Shown: positions 19,213 to 29,900 of the stretch, piece by piece
Layout: each line of letters starts with the position of its first letter
How positions within the stretch are numbered: the first letter of the stretch is position 1
Source: CAZNHL01 sp964572965
Lineage (GTDB): Bacteria > Bacteroidota > Bacteroidia > Cytophagales > UBA9547
Assembly (NCBI GenBank): GCA_964572965.1
Contig: CAZNHL010000002.1
Location: forward strand, 1 to 64,000
DNA length: 64,000 nt
Reading direction: 5' to 3'
Translations under genes and position numbers: made by a program
Notes under the pieces: model-generated
The model's database searches: none
Seen by the model: the letters and a program-made list of their open reading frames with translations, nothing else
What the model was told of the DNA's origin: nothing

Positions 19213-19680
19213 CTACTCCTCTCTTACCCCTACCCAAATTTCAACTGAAGCATTTTTAGGGTCGCGGGCCTCTTCGCCATAAATATCAAAATCGGCAATG
19301 TAAGTCCTTGGTAAATCTGATTTATGAATCTCACTCCAGGTATTTCCCACTATATCGGGCAGGCGGCCTTTAGGTCTGGCCATAACATACAATGCTTCTT
19401 CTATTTCCATACCGTACATACCATGCGGAATGTCGTCCAGTGTATCCACTTTACAGCCTAGAATAGTCGTATAGTTTTCTGTGTAATCGCTTTCGTAATT
19501 GGTATAAAGGCAGACTATTTCACTGGTAACCTTATTGGGAATCTGATCTAAAATGCCTTCAGCAAACACGCGTTTCCAGAGATTGCCGATGTCTTCCTGT
19601 GACTTGCCGTAATTGTTGTTGGTACGAACAGCGATACCTATTATTTTGAAAGCTTCGTGCGTTTTAATTTTGTACTTCAT
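19213..19680 (-). CDS. GyrI-like / AraC effector-binding domain protein
   Basis: About 155 residues starting at MKYKIKTHEAFKIIGIAVRT. The SHS2-type GyrI-like small-molecule-binding fold is suggested by the paired halves: an N-terminal FKIIGIAVRT strand and a C-terminal YIADFDIYGE...VEIWVGV ending. I chose the ATG at 19680 because it overlaps the TGA stop of tag (ATGA), which suggests translational coupling; the longer frame from 19704 lies fully inside tag. Such stand-alone domains bind or hydrolyse small organic molecules, but the ligand is unknown. Confidence 0.85.
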   Translation of the reverse strand: MKYKIKTHEAFKIIGIAVRTNNNYGKSQEDIGNLWKRVFAEGILDQIPNKVTSEIVCLYTNYESDYTENYTTILGCKVDTLDDIPHGMYGMEIEEALYVMARPKGRLPDIVGNTWSEIHKSDLPRTYIADFDIYGEEARDPKNASVEIWVGVREE

Positions 19681-20249
19681 TTGCCCTGAGTTCTCGTCCA
19701 GCAATCTTTCACATGGTCATTCACCATTCCTACAGCCTGCATGTAGGCATAGCAAATGGTAGTGCCAATAAACTTAAATCCTCTTCTTTTCAGCTCTTTA
19801 CTCATTGCATCAGACACGTCTGTTCTTGTCGGGTATTCGCGCAATGAAGCCAGTGAGGTATCTACTACTTTATTGTTAACAAAAGACCAGATAAACTTAT
19901 CAAAAGTCCCAAACTCCTCTTTCACTTTCAGATAGGCTTTGGCATTTTCAATAAAGGCATTCACTTTCAGTTTATTCCTGATAATGCCCGGATCCTGTAA
20001 TAACTCTGCACGTTTTTCGTCACCATAATGAGCCATTTTCACTGCATCAAAATTATCGAATGCTATGCGGTAGCTCTCCCTTTTTCGGAGTACGGTAATC
20101 CAGCTTAGCCCTGCCTGTGCTCCTTCCAGGCACAGCATCTCAAACAACTGCCTGTCATCATGTAAAGGCTGCCCCCACTCGTGGTCATGGTAGTCCATAT
20201 AAAGCGGATCGTTACCGCACCAGCTACAACGTTTTTTATTGTCTTGCAT
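19677..20249 (-). CDS. tag: DNA-3-methyladenine glycosylase I
   Basis: 190 residues, full length for Tag, which removes 3-methyladenine from alkylated DNA. The family start RCSWCGNDPLYMDYHDHEWG-like region holds the zinc ligands Cys8 and His21, and the last two ligands are in VNDHVKDCW near the C-terminus. The catalytic region LFEMLCLEGAQAGLSW is intact with its glutamates. It overlaps the permease gene upstream by 14 bases and the GyrI-like gene downstream by 4 bases, so all three are likely on one transcript, although their functions are not obviously related. Confidence 0.96.
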   Translation of the reverse strand: MQDNKKRCSWCGNDPLYMDYHDHEWGQPLHDDRQLFEMLCLEGAQAGLSWITVLRKRESYRIAFDNFDAVKMAHYGDEKRAELLQDPGIIRNKLKVNAFIENAKAYLKVKEEFGTFDKFIWSFVNNKVVDTSLASLREYPTRTDVSDAMSKELKRRGFKFIGTTICYAYMQAVGMVNDHVKDCWTRTQGK

Positions 20250-21906
20250 GAGTATTCAATTTACTGTTTTTTCTCCCAAAGCAAAAATAGATCACAAGGC
20301 CGATCGCCAACCATATCAAAAAGCGTATCCAATTGGTAATACCAAGCTCTGCCATCATAAAGATATTGGCTAAAAGCCCCGTTACCGGTATAAGTGAAAT
20401 ATTTTTAACAAAAGTCCAGGCAGCTATCATCACAAAGAAAACAAAGAAGACTATGAGTGAAAAATGGGATTCAAAATTAAGAGCCTCCAATTCATATTCA
20501 CTTACAACCCAGCTTATGTAAACCAACAAAAAGACGGGAACTATCCATTTACCATTAACATAAGGGACCTTAAACCTGGCATTTGCAGATTGCCCTGTCT
20601 GATCCATTATAATTACACCCACACAAACCACAATAAATGCAAACAGAGTTCCAATACTGGTAAGGTCTGTTACTTCTGTAAGGTTCATAAACAAAGCAGG
20701 CAATGCAACCAGTAAACCAGTAATAACGGTAGCAAAAGAAGGCGTTTTAAAGCGCGGATGAATCTTTGAAAAACGTTGTGGCAGCAAACCGTCCCGGCTC
20801 ATAGAATACCAGATTCTCGGCTGTCCTAATTGAAAAACGAGCAATACGCCGGCCATTGCAATAACAGCACTCAGAGAAATAAACCCGGCAAAAAAATTCA
20901 AACCGAGTTTCTGAAAAACATATGCCATAGGGTCTCCCACATTCAATTCCGCATAGCTTACCATTCCCGTTATCACCAAGGTGATAAGTACATAAATAAC
21001 AGCACAGATAAAGAGAGACAGCAACATGGCACGAGGCAGGTCGCGCTTAGAATCGCGGCATTCTTCTGCGGTAGTCGACAAGGCATCAAAACCTATATAA
21101 GCAAAGAACACTGCTGAAACACTTTTCAATACACCACCAACTCCATGTGGTAAAAAGGGCGACCAATTTTCCGGTTTTACATAAAAAGCCCCAACCAGAA
21201 GCACAACCAACAAGATTACTAATTTCAGATACACAAAAGCATTGCTTGCCTTTTTGCTTTCTTCTATACCTACATAAACCAGAACAGTAATAAGAACAAC
21301 AATCAATAAGGCAGGAATATCGCCTACCAGTTTAACACCAAAGAATTCCGGGGCACTTGTCCAGGCCCTATGCGCCAAACTTAAATGTTCGCTGACTGGT
21401 AATCCTGCTGACTTTAATTTTAAAAACTCAGCATTTCCTCTTTGTGCAGAAAGAAAATCCATCGTGCAATAATCAGGAATGTGAATATTTAAACCATCCA
21501 ATAGAGATGTAAAATAATCTGACCAGGAAATAGCCACTGCAATATTACCTATAGCATATTCCATAATGAGGTCCCAACCAATGATCCATGCCACAAGTTC
21601 GCCCATAGATACATAGGCATAAGTATAAGCACTTCCATTAGCAGCAACTACCGATGCAAACTGCGCATAACACAAAGCAGATAAAGCACAAGCAAGTGAA
21701 GTAAAGACAAAAAGGAACACGACAGCAGGGCCACCATGAAAAACGGCATTCCCTATAGTACTGAAAATACCGGCTCCTACTACAGCAGCAATCCCCATCA
21801 AAGTCAGGTCTTTCAGAGAAAGACTTTGCTTTAGCCCTGAACCGGCTGATGTAAGCCCGGATATTTCTTTCCTTCTGAAAAAGCTTTTAAAAATAGAGTC
21901 GGCCAA
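20236..21906 (-). CDS. APC superfamily amino acid permease
   Basis: 556 residues with about 12 membrane helices, inner membrane. The helix 1 motif GIAAVVGAGIFSTIGNAV and helix 6 motif FAYIGFDALSTTAEE are hallmarks of the cationic amino acid/APA-type permeases (YfnA/CAT-like), in which they form the substrate site. The frame begins with TTG at 21906, giving MADSIFKSFFRRKE; the next methionine lies inside the first helix, so TTG is the likely start. A TATTTTTG box on the minus strand near 21925 resembles the Bacteroidota -7 element. It overlaps tag by 14 bases. Confidence 0.93.
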   Translation of the reverse strand: MADSIFKSFFRRKEISGLTSAGSGLKQSLSLKDLTLMGIAAVVGAGIFSTIGNAVFHGGPAVVFLFVFTSLACALSALCYAQFASVVAANGSAYTYAYVSMGELVAWIIGWDLIMEYAIGNIAVAISWSDYFTSLLDGLNIHIPDYCTMDFLSAQRGNAEFLKLKSAGLPVSEHLSLAHRAWTSAPEFFGVKLVGDIPALLIVVLITVLVYVGIEESKKASNAFVYLKLVILLVVLLVGAFYVKPENWSPFLPHGVGGVLKSVSAVFFAYIGFDALSTTAEECRDSKRDLPRAMLLSLFICAVIYVLITLVITGMVSYAELNVGDPMAYVFQKLGLNFFAGFISLSAVIAMAGVLLVFQLGQPRIWYSMSRDGLLPQRFSKIHPRFKTPSFATVITGLLVALPALFMNLTEVTDLTSIGTLFAFIVVCVGVIIMDQTGQSANARFKVPYVNGKWIVPVFLLVYISWVVSEYELEALNFESHFSLIVFFVFFVMIAAWTFVKNISLIPVTGLLANIFMMAELGITNWIRFLIWLAIGLVIYFCFGRKNSKLNTHARQ

Positions 21907-22027
21907 TTTATTTTTTTTATCAAAAATAGAAAAATATCCTTGTTAGTAAGTAGGCCTGTTTAGATTCTTCAAAATTAATCTCCGGGAGAAAGCATTGCGT
22001 ATAAGGTGTATAACCTAAAGTATACTT

Positions 22028-22411
22028 ATGAGCCACCTGTCAAAAATAGCCAGCTGGACAGCACAGATAGTTGCCTCCGGCATTATGCTGATTATCCTTT
22101 CTCAGCAACTAACAGCTAGCCCCGAAGCTATTTTTGTTTTCACCAAAATTGGCCTTGAACCCTTTGGCCGGATCAGTTCCGCGTTAATTGAACTGGTTGC
22201 GGCTGTTTGCCTTATAAGTGGCTTTTATGTCTGGCAAGGTGCAATGATTGGCCTTATAGCCATGAGCACTGCTACCATTTTTCATTTCACCAGATTAGGT
22301 ATCAATGTGATGAATGACCACGGGCTTTTATTTTGCCTTGCTTTAATAACGCTTATTTGCTGTATAACTATCATTTTTATTCGCAGAGAGCAAATAATTC
22401 TGAATGTATGA
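22028..22411 (+). CDS. DoxX-like four-helix membrane protein
   Basis: 127 residues with four hydrophobic helices (about 10-28, 48-66, 70-90, 100-120), the size and layout of the DoxX/DoxX-like family. The exact role of this subgroup is unknown; relatives are linked to redox or terminal-oxidase chemistry. The next gene (YceI family) starts 44 bases downstream, and DoxX/YceI neighbours are seen in several bacteria, so a shared transcript is plausible. Confidence 0.7.
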   Translation: MSHLSKIASWTAQIVASGIMLIILSQQLTASPEAIFVFTKIGLEPFGRISSALIELVAAVCLISGFYVWQGAMIGLIAMSTATIFHFTRLGINVMNDHGLLFCLALITLICCITIIFIRREQIILNV

Positions 22412-22455
22412 GTATTTAATTCGTTTCTTTGCAGAAAGCAACCCTTCTATAAACG

Positions 22456-23004
22456 ATGAAACTAAATAGTCTTTTTACTACACTGCTATTCCTGTTCTTA
22501 CTACAGCTGAATGCTGTTGCTCAGACTAACTGGATTGCCAAAAAGGCCAGTGTTACTTTTTCCATCAAAAATGCAGGACTAAATGTAAATGGTTCTGTCA
22601 AAGGACTACAGGCAACTATAGCTTTTGACGAGGCGTCATTAGCCCAATCACATATCACAGCTTCAGTAGATGTTAATACAATAGAGACCGGTATTGACAT
22701 GCGAAATAAGCATTTGAAGAAAGAGGAATATTTTAATACTGAAAAGTTTGAAAGAATATACCTGAAATCGAAAAGCTTTATCAAGAATTCTGATGGTAGT
22801 TTCACCGGCATTTTTTATCTGACAATTAAAAATGTAACCAAAGAAATCACCCTTCCTTTTGCTTATACTACAGCAAACAACACCGCAGAGTTTAAGGGCA
22901 CTTTCAAAATAAACAGACGTGACTTTGAGATTGGCGGTAAAAGCCTGACGATGAGTGACGAAGTATCTGTTTCAATATGGCTCTCTGCCGAAAAGAAATT
23001 ATAA
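22456..23004 (+). CDS. YceI family periplasmic lipid-binding protein
   Basis: 182 residues, signal peptide 1-22 (ending NAVAQ). The YceI lipocalin-like barrel shows the usual pattern: IAKKASVTFSIKNAG start, the motif ETGIDMRNKHLKKEEYFNTEKF (here read as pieces DMRNKHLK and EEYFNTEKF), and the closing KINRRDFEIGG. Members bind long isoprenoid or fatty chains in the periplasm. No co-located isoprenoid gene is seen. Confidence 0.92.
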   Translation: MKLNSLFTTLLFLFLLQLNAVAQTNWIAKKASVTFSIKNAGLNVNGSVKGLQATIAFDEASLAQSHITASVDVNTIETGIDMRNKHLKKEEYFNTEKFERIYLKSKSFIKNSDGSFTGIFYLTIKNVTKEITLPFAYTTANNTAEFKGTFKINRRDFEIGGKSLTMSDEVSVSIWLSAEKKL

Positions 23005-23166
23005 TTACTCAACCTTACTGACTATTCTGTGCCTCTTTTTTTTCGACGTAGCGGCCAAAAATATCGTCTATTTTAACTTAATAACATTTTTTCCATTAAC
23101 TTAGCTAATGCGTTTATCTTTTTGGTAACCAAATCAACTGAAATATTCAGGGTTTTGATTTTTGCT

Positions 23167-25371
23167 ATGGTAAAATTTCTTCAAAAAACTTCTTTATATA
23201 TACTATTTCTATGCTTACCTATCCTGGCTTTAGGCCAGGATTCTCTGCAAACAGCAAAGCCTAAAACTACTGCCAACGAATTCATCGACCTTAATCTTGA
23301 ACAACTTCTCAACATTGAAGTAAGTGTAAGTTCAAAAACTGAAGAAAGGCTTTCTGATGCCCCTGGTTCTATTACTGCCTACTCCAATAAAGATATGGAG
23401 AAACTTGGTTACTATACATTAAGGGACCTTGCTGACATTACAGCCGGCTACAGCGCCTTTCGCGGTATTGGAGAAATTACTTATGAAACACGGGGACAAA
23501 AGTCAGATGGGTTCGACAATAACAAACACCTTGTATTGGTAGACGGAATCCCTTTTTATCAGGCCAGAGCCAACAAAGCTAATGCAGAAGAAGACTTACC
23601 CTTGTTCTTTGCCAAAAGAGTTGAGTTCCTGAAAGGCCCAGGATCGGCACTTTATGGCCCAAGCGCTTTTTTTGGTGTCATGAATATTCTATCAAAAGAA
23701 CTTGATGAAAATGGCTTTACAGCAGAAGGCAAAATGTCTGTGGGTAATTATGATTTCAAACGCCGCTTTATGGCTAACGCTTTAGGAAAGTCTGAATTTG
23801 GAGAAGCAAAGCTGGCATTAAGCTATTATGGTAAAGATGCGACAAGACAATATGTAGGCAATGGTCAAAACAATAATGCCTTAAGCCGTTACTATGACAA
23901 TACCACTTCTTTCTTCGCAAATGCATCTTATAAAATAACTGCAGGAAATTTGAAAGGCCTGGGCATTGGATTTATTTACAGCCGAAAAACAGGAGGCCTG
24001 GGCGAATTCTGGAATGGTCAGCAAAACCAGAATTATGAAAGTAACCAACTTACCTGGGAACAAGTTGATCCATACTTAAAATATGAAAGAAAATTAACCT
24101 CCAAACTCTCTCTCAATTCGTATTTAAAAATGAATGGTTCTACTGAAAAGGGGTATGTTGGAGGCTATCAAAACCATTTTAATAGCGGAACAACTGGTCA
24201 GATTGGAGTTTCTAACTATAATGTGCGAGTAATGGATTATCAGGGGACCATAGAGGGGAAATATGCTTTATCGCAAAAATCAAACTTCATCCTTGGTGCA
24301 TATGCCGACAGTAGGTCCAGTAGCGATTCTCCTGAATCATATGCATATTTTGTTAATGCCGGACCTGCTCCGACTTACCAGCCTTCGCCTACTTATTATA
24401 CAGCTTCAGCTACCTTTAACCTTTATTCGGTTTATGGACAATGGCAGCAAAACATTAACTTCCTGAAAGGCTTAAATATCACTGCCGGTGCCAGAATGGA
24501 CATGGGCAGAATTGTAGGAACATCTGTTAACAGTTCAACAACTACATACGACAAACTTTCTCCCAGAATTGCTCTGGTACAAAAAATAACCAACAGCCTT
24601 AACCTGAAATTACTTTATGGTGCAGCACTAAGAACACCTACTGTAAAAGAAATAGGGCTTAACGACGAAGTAAGGCTTGAGTTAAAAAACCAGGGTAAAC
24701 CAAGCGACGCAGCTCTGATAAGTAACCCTACTGCTGAAACAATTCATTCTTTTGAAGCACAGGCAACTTACAATGTAAAGCACCTGAGTTTTTCTGTGAC
24801 CGGTTTTCAAAACAGAACCCAAAATGCTATTGTTAAAATCAGCACTCCTAACCAAAGTTCAGGACAGGTAAACTCTAACACAGCAGGAACAATCAGCGCA
24901 TGGGGTTATGAAACAGAACTTCAGCTGATGCCTAGCAGAAACTTCAAATTAGGCGGTAACTTCTCCTACGCTAAAGCACAAACACCGGTCAATACCTCCA
25001 TAGCCGGCCAACCAGAAACAACATATTATTATGATGTGGCAAACGTACCTACCTCAAAAGTCAACGGAGTACTTACCTATTCCCTGTTTGCTCCGGTAAA
25101 AGTTTCTTTTACACTTGTTGGGCACTTCATTGACTCTTACAGAGCTGGTTATGTGGAAAGAAATTCACCTTATAACAATAAGTTAATAACAGGCTATAAA
25201 ACATTCGACCTTAATACCGTACTGGCAATTACACATAATATTGGGCTGGAACTTCAGGTAAGAAATCTACTTGATACCGACATCCGTACACCTGCATTTT
25301 TCGCTACGGGGCAAACGAATATCCCTTACCCTAAAAGGTCTTTTCTATTAACTGTTTCTATTAAACTATAA
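23167..25371 (+). CDS. TonB-dependent outer membrane receptor
   Basis: About 734 residues from ATG at 23167, which gives a clean signal peptide (MVKFLQKTSLYILFL, ending ALGQ); an upstream in-frame TTG (23122) would spoil it. The plug domain (about 45-165) has VSVSSKTEERLSDAPGSI and LKGPGSALYGPSAFFGVMNI, and a 22-strand-type barrel follows, ending in an aromatic/Leu-rich strand (SFLLTVSIKL). No SusC-type N-terminal carboxypeptidase-like domain is present, so it is a classical siderophore/vitamin/peptide-type receptor. It heads a tight unit with a lipoprotein (5 bases away), YfiR and a hybrid kinase, suggesting a role in sensing. Confidence 0.93.
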   Translation: MVKFLQKTSLYILFLCLPILALGQDSLQTAKPKTTANEFIDLNLEQLLNIEVSVSSKTEERLSDAPGSITAYSNKDMEKLGYYTLRDLADITAGYSAFRGIGEITYETRGQKSDGFDNNKHLVLVDGIPFYQARANKANAEEDLPLFFAKRVEFLKGPGSALYGPSAFFGVMNILSKELDENGFTAEGKMSVGNYDFKRRFMANALGKSEFGEAKLALSYYGKDATRQYVGNGQNNNALSRYYDNTTSFFANASYKITAGNLKGLGIGFIYSRKTGGLGEFWNGQQNQNYESNQLTWEQVDPYLKYERKLTSKLSLNSYLKMNGSTEKGYVGGYQNHFNSGTTGQIGVSNYNVRVMDYQGTIEGKYALSQKSNFILGAYADSRSSSDSPESYAYFVNAGPAPTYQPSPTYYTASATFNLYSVYGQWQQNINFLKGLNITAGARMDMGRIVGTSVNSSTTTYDKLSPRIALVQKITNSLNLKLLYGAALRTPTVKEIGLNDEVRLELKNQGKPSDAALISNPTAETIHSFEAQATYNVKHLSFSVTGFQNRTQNAIVKISTPNQSSGQVNSNTAGTISAWGYETELQLMPSRNFKLGGNFSYAKAQTPVNTSIAGQPETTYYYDVANVPTSKVNGVLTYSLFAPVKVSFTLVGHFIDSYRAGYVERNSPYNNKLITGYKTFDLNTVLAITHNIGLELQVRNLLDTDIRTPAFFATGQTNIPYPKRSFLLTVSIKL

Positions 25372-25376
25372 AACAG

Positions 25377-26369
25377 ATGAGGGCAGTTTTTTTATACCGT
25401 TATTTCACACTTTTTAGCATTTTGCTATTAAGCATTAGCGGCTGCAAAAAATCAGAGAAATTCGAAGCGCAACCAAAAATTTCCGAAAGGCCAAACTACT
25501 TTTTCAACCCGGATTCGAGCATTTCTGACACAGTGCTTATCGAAAAAAACTACCTGCCCGTCGGTTATAATCTGGTAACTTATATAAGTATTAATGCTCC
25601 TGGTAGAATTCAACAGATAGATCTTCAGACTTTTGGTAACTTTGAGAAAATTAGCATCGAAAATATGAAGGGTGATATCATTCCTCTTTACCAGGAACCT
25701 CAATGGCCTAACTATACATTTAAAGGGCCTTTTGATACTGAAACCACTCAAAAATACAGAATTATCATTAACCGAGTTGCTACTAAAACCACGTTAGCTT
25801 TCATCATTACCGATCAGAATGGACTTCAAACACCAATTTACTTCTATTACCAACCGGTAGAATTGCTTCAATCTCTGACAAACACTTCAACGCTATTCTC
25901 TACATCAGCCACTGAACAGGACGCAGGCGGAAGTAATATGAAGAAAAGTTATTTTTCAACACTTCAAAATACAGCCTTTACATTGCCACAGGCACAACAA
26001 AATCCTGCTTCAGTAGACTTCGCATTTTCTACCTATTCAAATATACCTTATTTGTGCTCCGCAGACTCGGCTGCTATCATTTTGAGCGATACAACAAAAA
26101 GCCGGAATGTAAGCGGGAGCAACAGTATTTCCTTTGCCCCTACAACCCTTAATATCAATACAGCTACAGCTGCCGATATATTAAGTAATATTCCGTCTGT
26201 ACTTAACAAAGGTATTATTGAGATAACAACAGGGCAAACTTATTTTTTCCGTGCTTACAATGGTAAGTATGGGCTAATAAAGATAACTTCTCTGCAACCC
26301 GGTACGTTTTCAAGCAAATCAAATGCTGAAGTTAGATATAATTACGTTGTAACAAACCCTTTAAACTAG
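25377..26369 (+). CDS. Lipoprotein of unknown function
   Basis: 330 residues with a lipobox (LLSISGC, Cys near residue 24), so it is a lipid-anchored envelope protein. No domain recognised. Beta-rich composition, with a C-terminal YGLIKITSLQPG phrase of the kind found in Bacteroidota surface lipoproteins. It lies between the TonB-dependent receptor and YfiR with gaps of 5 and 22 bases and may be an accessory ligand-binding partner of the receptor; this is inference from position. Confidence 0.8.
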   Translation: MRAVFLYRYFTLFSILLLSISGCKKSEKFEAQPKISERPNYFFNPDSSISDTVLIEKNYLPVGYNLVTYISINAPGRIQQIDLQTFGNFEKISIENMKGDIIPLYQEPQWPNYTFKGPFDTETTQKYRIIINRVATKTTLAFIITDQNGLQTPIYFYYQPVELLQSLTNTSTLFSTSATEQDAGGSNMKKSYFSTLQNTAFTLPQAQQNPASVDFAFSTYSNIPYLCSADSAAIILSDTTKSRNVSGSNSISFAPTTLNINTATAADILSNIPSVLNKGIIEITTGQTYFFRAYNGKYGLIKITSLQPGTFSSKSNAEVRYNYVVTNPLN

Positions 26370-26391
26370 CAATAAGAGTTTACAATATAGA

Positions 26392-26901
26392 ATGCGCAAA
26401 ACCGCCATCATCATATTGATCTTATCGGTATCACTGGTACAAGCACAGGATACAAGGCTTCTGAAACTGAAGGCGGCCTTCCTGTATCATTTTACCAAAT
26501 ACCTGGAGTGGCCTGACGATAAAAAACAAGGCGACTTTATTATTGCTGTGCTCAATGATGAACAACTTTACCGTGAACTTGAAATTGTAGCAGATTACAA
26601 AAAAAATGTTGGTAATCAACGTCTAATCATTAAAAACTATACAAGTATTTCTGCTATAGAACCTTGCAATTTGTTATATGTACCGAAATCTTCACACGGC
26701 AATTTTGACCTTATTGCTCAGAAAACACAGAAATTTAAAATCCTGCTTGTAGCTGACGGCAGTAGCTATCTGGCTAAAGGAGCAGGAATCTGCTTTGTCA
26801 CAAATGACGAGCGTCTTGGCTTTGAAATGAACAAAAAAGAAATTGAAAGCCTGGGAATGAAAGTTGCCAATGAACTGGTCAAAATGGCCTCTTCAAAATA
26901 A
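26392..26901 (+). CDS. YfiR family periplasmic protein
   Basis: 169 residues with a signal peptide (1-18, ending VQAQ). The DUF4154/YfiR signature LKAAFLYHFTKYLEWP directly follows it, and conserved cysteines occur in EPCNLLYV and GICFV. In Pseudomonas YfiR binds and restrains the membrane sensor YfiN; members elsewhere sit beside membrane histidine kinases or diguanylate cyclases. Here the hybrid kinase begins 3 bases after its stop, making YfiR the probable periplasmic input for that kinase. Confidence 0.9.
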   Translation: MRKTAIIILILSVSLVQAQDTRLLKLKAAFLYHFTKYLEWPDDKKQGDFIIAVLNDEQLYRELEIVADYKKNVGNQRLIIKNYTSISAIEPCNLLYVPKSSHGNFDLIAQKTQKFKILLVADGSSYLAKGAGICFVTNDERLGFEMNKKEIESLGMKVANELVKMASSK

Positions 26902-26904
26902 CTT

Positions 26905-29900
26905 ATGATCACAATATTCAACAGATGGCTCCCCGGAGGACTGAAAAGGCAAATCTTTTTAGGCTTTGCTGCTATAGGGCTGTTTTTTGCGATCAGTGCA
27001 GCTTTCAATATTTATGTGATCAGTGGTTCTAAAAGCACGTTACAGGAACTATTCGAATCAAAAGAACCTGCTGTTGAAGCGCTTACACAATTCCGCACTC
27101 TTGTCATCAGGTCACGGATGCTGGCAACCAACTGGGTGTACCTCAGAAAAGATGTTGCCGCTAAAGGAGAACTAAAACAGCTTATTTCAATTGAAGCGCC
27201 CATTATCACAAAAGAACTGATTACCAATTATCAAAAATGGGACAATCCATTACAGATAAAACTGATCAACGAAGTCCTGAAAGATTACAATACACTTGAG
27301 TTAAATGAGAAGGAAATCACCCACCTTCTGACCACTTTTGAAAGCTATGACGACCCCCTCTTAAAATTTCAGGCTGAAGATATTATAGAAAATCAGGTAT
27401 TGCCAATCACAAATGGCATGCTTCATAAACTGGACATTGTTATTTCGCAAAAAAACAATGAAAAGAACATAGCAAAGGAGAGTATGTCTATCTCTTACGA
27501 TGCTCTTACTACCAGCATGATTTTTATCCCTGTGATATTAATTATTATTGGGTTTGTGGCATCCAGCATTATCACTTCCAATATTACCCGTCCTATTACC
27601 AAATTCAAGGAAACAATATCTGCTTTAAGCCGCGGAGAACAGCCGGAAAATATCACCTATGCATTGAAAGATGAAATTGGGGATATGTCACGTTCAGTAA
27701 ATATTTTACTAAACAATATCAGAAGTACAAAAACCTTTGCTGAAGAAATCGGTAACGGAAACTTTAATGCTTATTACAATCCTTTAAGTAAAAACGATCT
27801 TCTGGGACAATCTCTTCTGGAAATGCGTGACCAGCTGAAAAAAAATAATGCTGAAGAAACAAAACGCAACTGGGTTAAAGACGGCCAGGTAAAAATCAAT
27901 GAAGTATTAATCAATCGTCACGACAATGAACGTGTGTGGCATAATGACATTATCAGTTTCATTGTTGATTATTTGGGAGCAGTACAGGGTGGCATTTACC
28001 TATTGAGTGATCAGGAAGAAGGCAACCGCTATCTTGAATTAGTAGCAAGCTATGCTTATGATTCTACCAAATTAAGAAATAACAAAATACTTCCGGGAGA
28101 AGGTCTGATTGGACAAAGCTTCTACAACAAGCAAATGGTGATCCTTAAAGACATACCGGAACATACTGTAGAAATATACTCACTGGGGATCGTAAAACCT
28201 CAAAACCTGATCCTTGTTCCCCTTAAAGTCCATAATACATGTTATGGAGTATTGGAGCTCGCATCACTCAATGACCTTGAAAAATATCAGATCGATTTTA
28301 TTGAGAAAATTGCAGAATCTGTTACTTCTACTATTTCTTTCATTAAAATCAATAATCGCACAAAGCGCTTATTGGACGTTTCGATTGAACAACGTCAATT
28401 GCTTCAGGAGCAAGACGAAGAACTTCGAAACAAAATGGAAGAACTGAATAATACACAGCAGCAAACCATTAAAGCCAAAGAAAAAGCAGAGGCCGCTGTT
28501 ATTGCCAAATCACAGTTCCTTTCTGTAATGAGTCACGAAATCAGGACTCCGATGAATGCTGTTATTGGTATGACCAACCTCTTACTTGAGAGTGACCCAA
28601 AACATGATCAGGTTGACACACTGAATATTCTTAAATTTTCAGCACAAAATCTACTGGCCCTGATTAATGACATCCTCGATTTCAATAAAATAGACTCTGG
28701 TAAAATCAATCTGGAAAACATTGATTTCAGCCTGCATGAACTGGCAAATAATGTCAGGAACTCAATGCTCTACCGCGCTGTAGAAAAACACATAAAGCTG
28801 AATATCAATATAGATCCGGCTCTTCCTTTGGCATTTCTCGGAGACCCTATACGTATAGCTCAGGTGTTAAATAACCTTGTTAGCAATGCAGTAAAGTTTA
28901 CTGATCATGGAGAAGTAAACCTTAATATAAAACTTGTTAAAAAAGAGAAAAGCTTCTCAACTGTACACTTCACTATTAGTGATACGGGAATAGGTATTCC
29001 GGAAGACAAAATAGATATCATTTTCGAAAACTTTACACAAGCAAGTTCAGACACTACCAGAAAATATGGAGGTACCGGGCTCGGGCTTGCCATTACGAAA
29101 AAACTGCTGGACTTGATGGAAAGTGAAATCGAAGTTGAAAGTATTCTGGGTGAAGGATCGAAATTCGGTTTCCATTTAAAATTAGGCAATAGCAACAAAC
29201 AGCTTAAAAGCGCTACTAACAGGCCTCTTTCCGAAGTTGCTGTAAAAAAATCTCTTAAGGGAATAAAAGTATTACTGGTTGAAGACAACGACACTAATGT
29301 AATTGTTGCTTCAAGATTCTTAGAAAAGTGGGATTGTCAATATGTAGTTGTCGACAATGGCCAATCTGCAGTAGAAAAAGCAGAAAACGAATACTTCGAT
29401 TTAATCCTGATGGATTTACAAATGCCAATTATGGATGGCTATGAAGCAACACGTAAAATAAGACAGTTCAATATCCGAATTCCGGTGATAGCCTTAACAG
29501 CCGAGGCAATGCTTGATGTTAAGGATTATGCGTTAGAATCAGGAATGAACGATTTCATTACCAAACCATTTAATATTGATGAACTTTATGACAAAATAAA
29601 GAAATATACCGTAAAAGGGTTAACAAGCCAACCTGTAACAAACCTTACAGACGATCCCCAAACGGATACTACTATGGTAAACTTTCAAAAATACCTGGAA
29701 CTAGCCGATAATGACTTTACATTTTTAGTACAATTGTTAAAACAAACAGCCATTGACTTTAATGATGCTAAAAACAGATACAAAATTGCTGCCGAAGAAC
29801 ACAACGAAGAACAACTGGGTAAAATAGCACATAAAATTGCGGCCACTATGAAGCTCTTTGGCTTAGCAGAAATGGAAGGCCTTATAGCCTCACAAAGATC

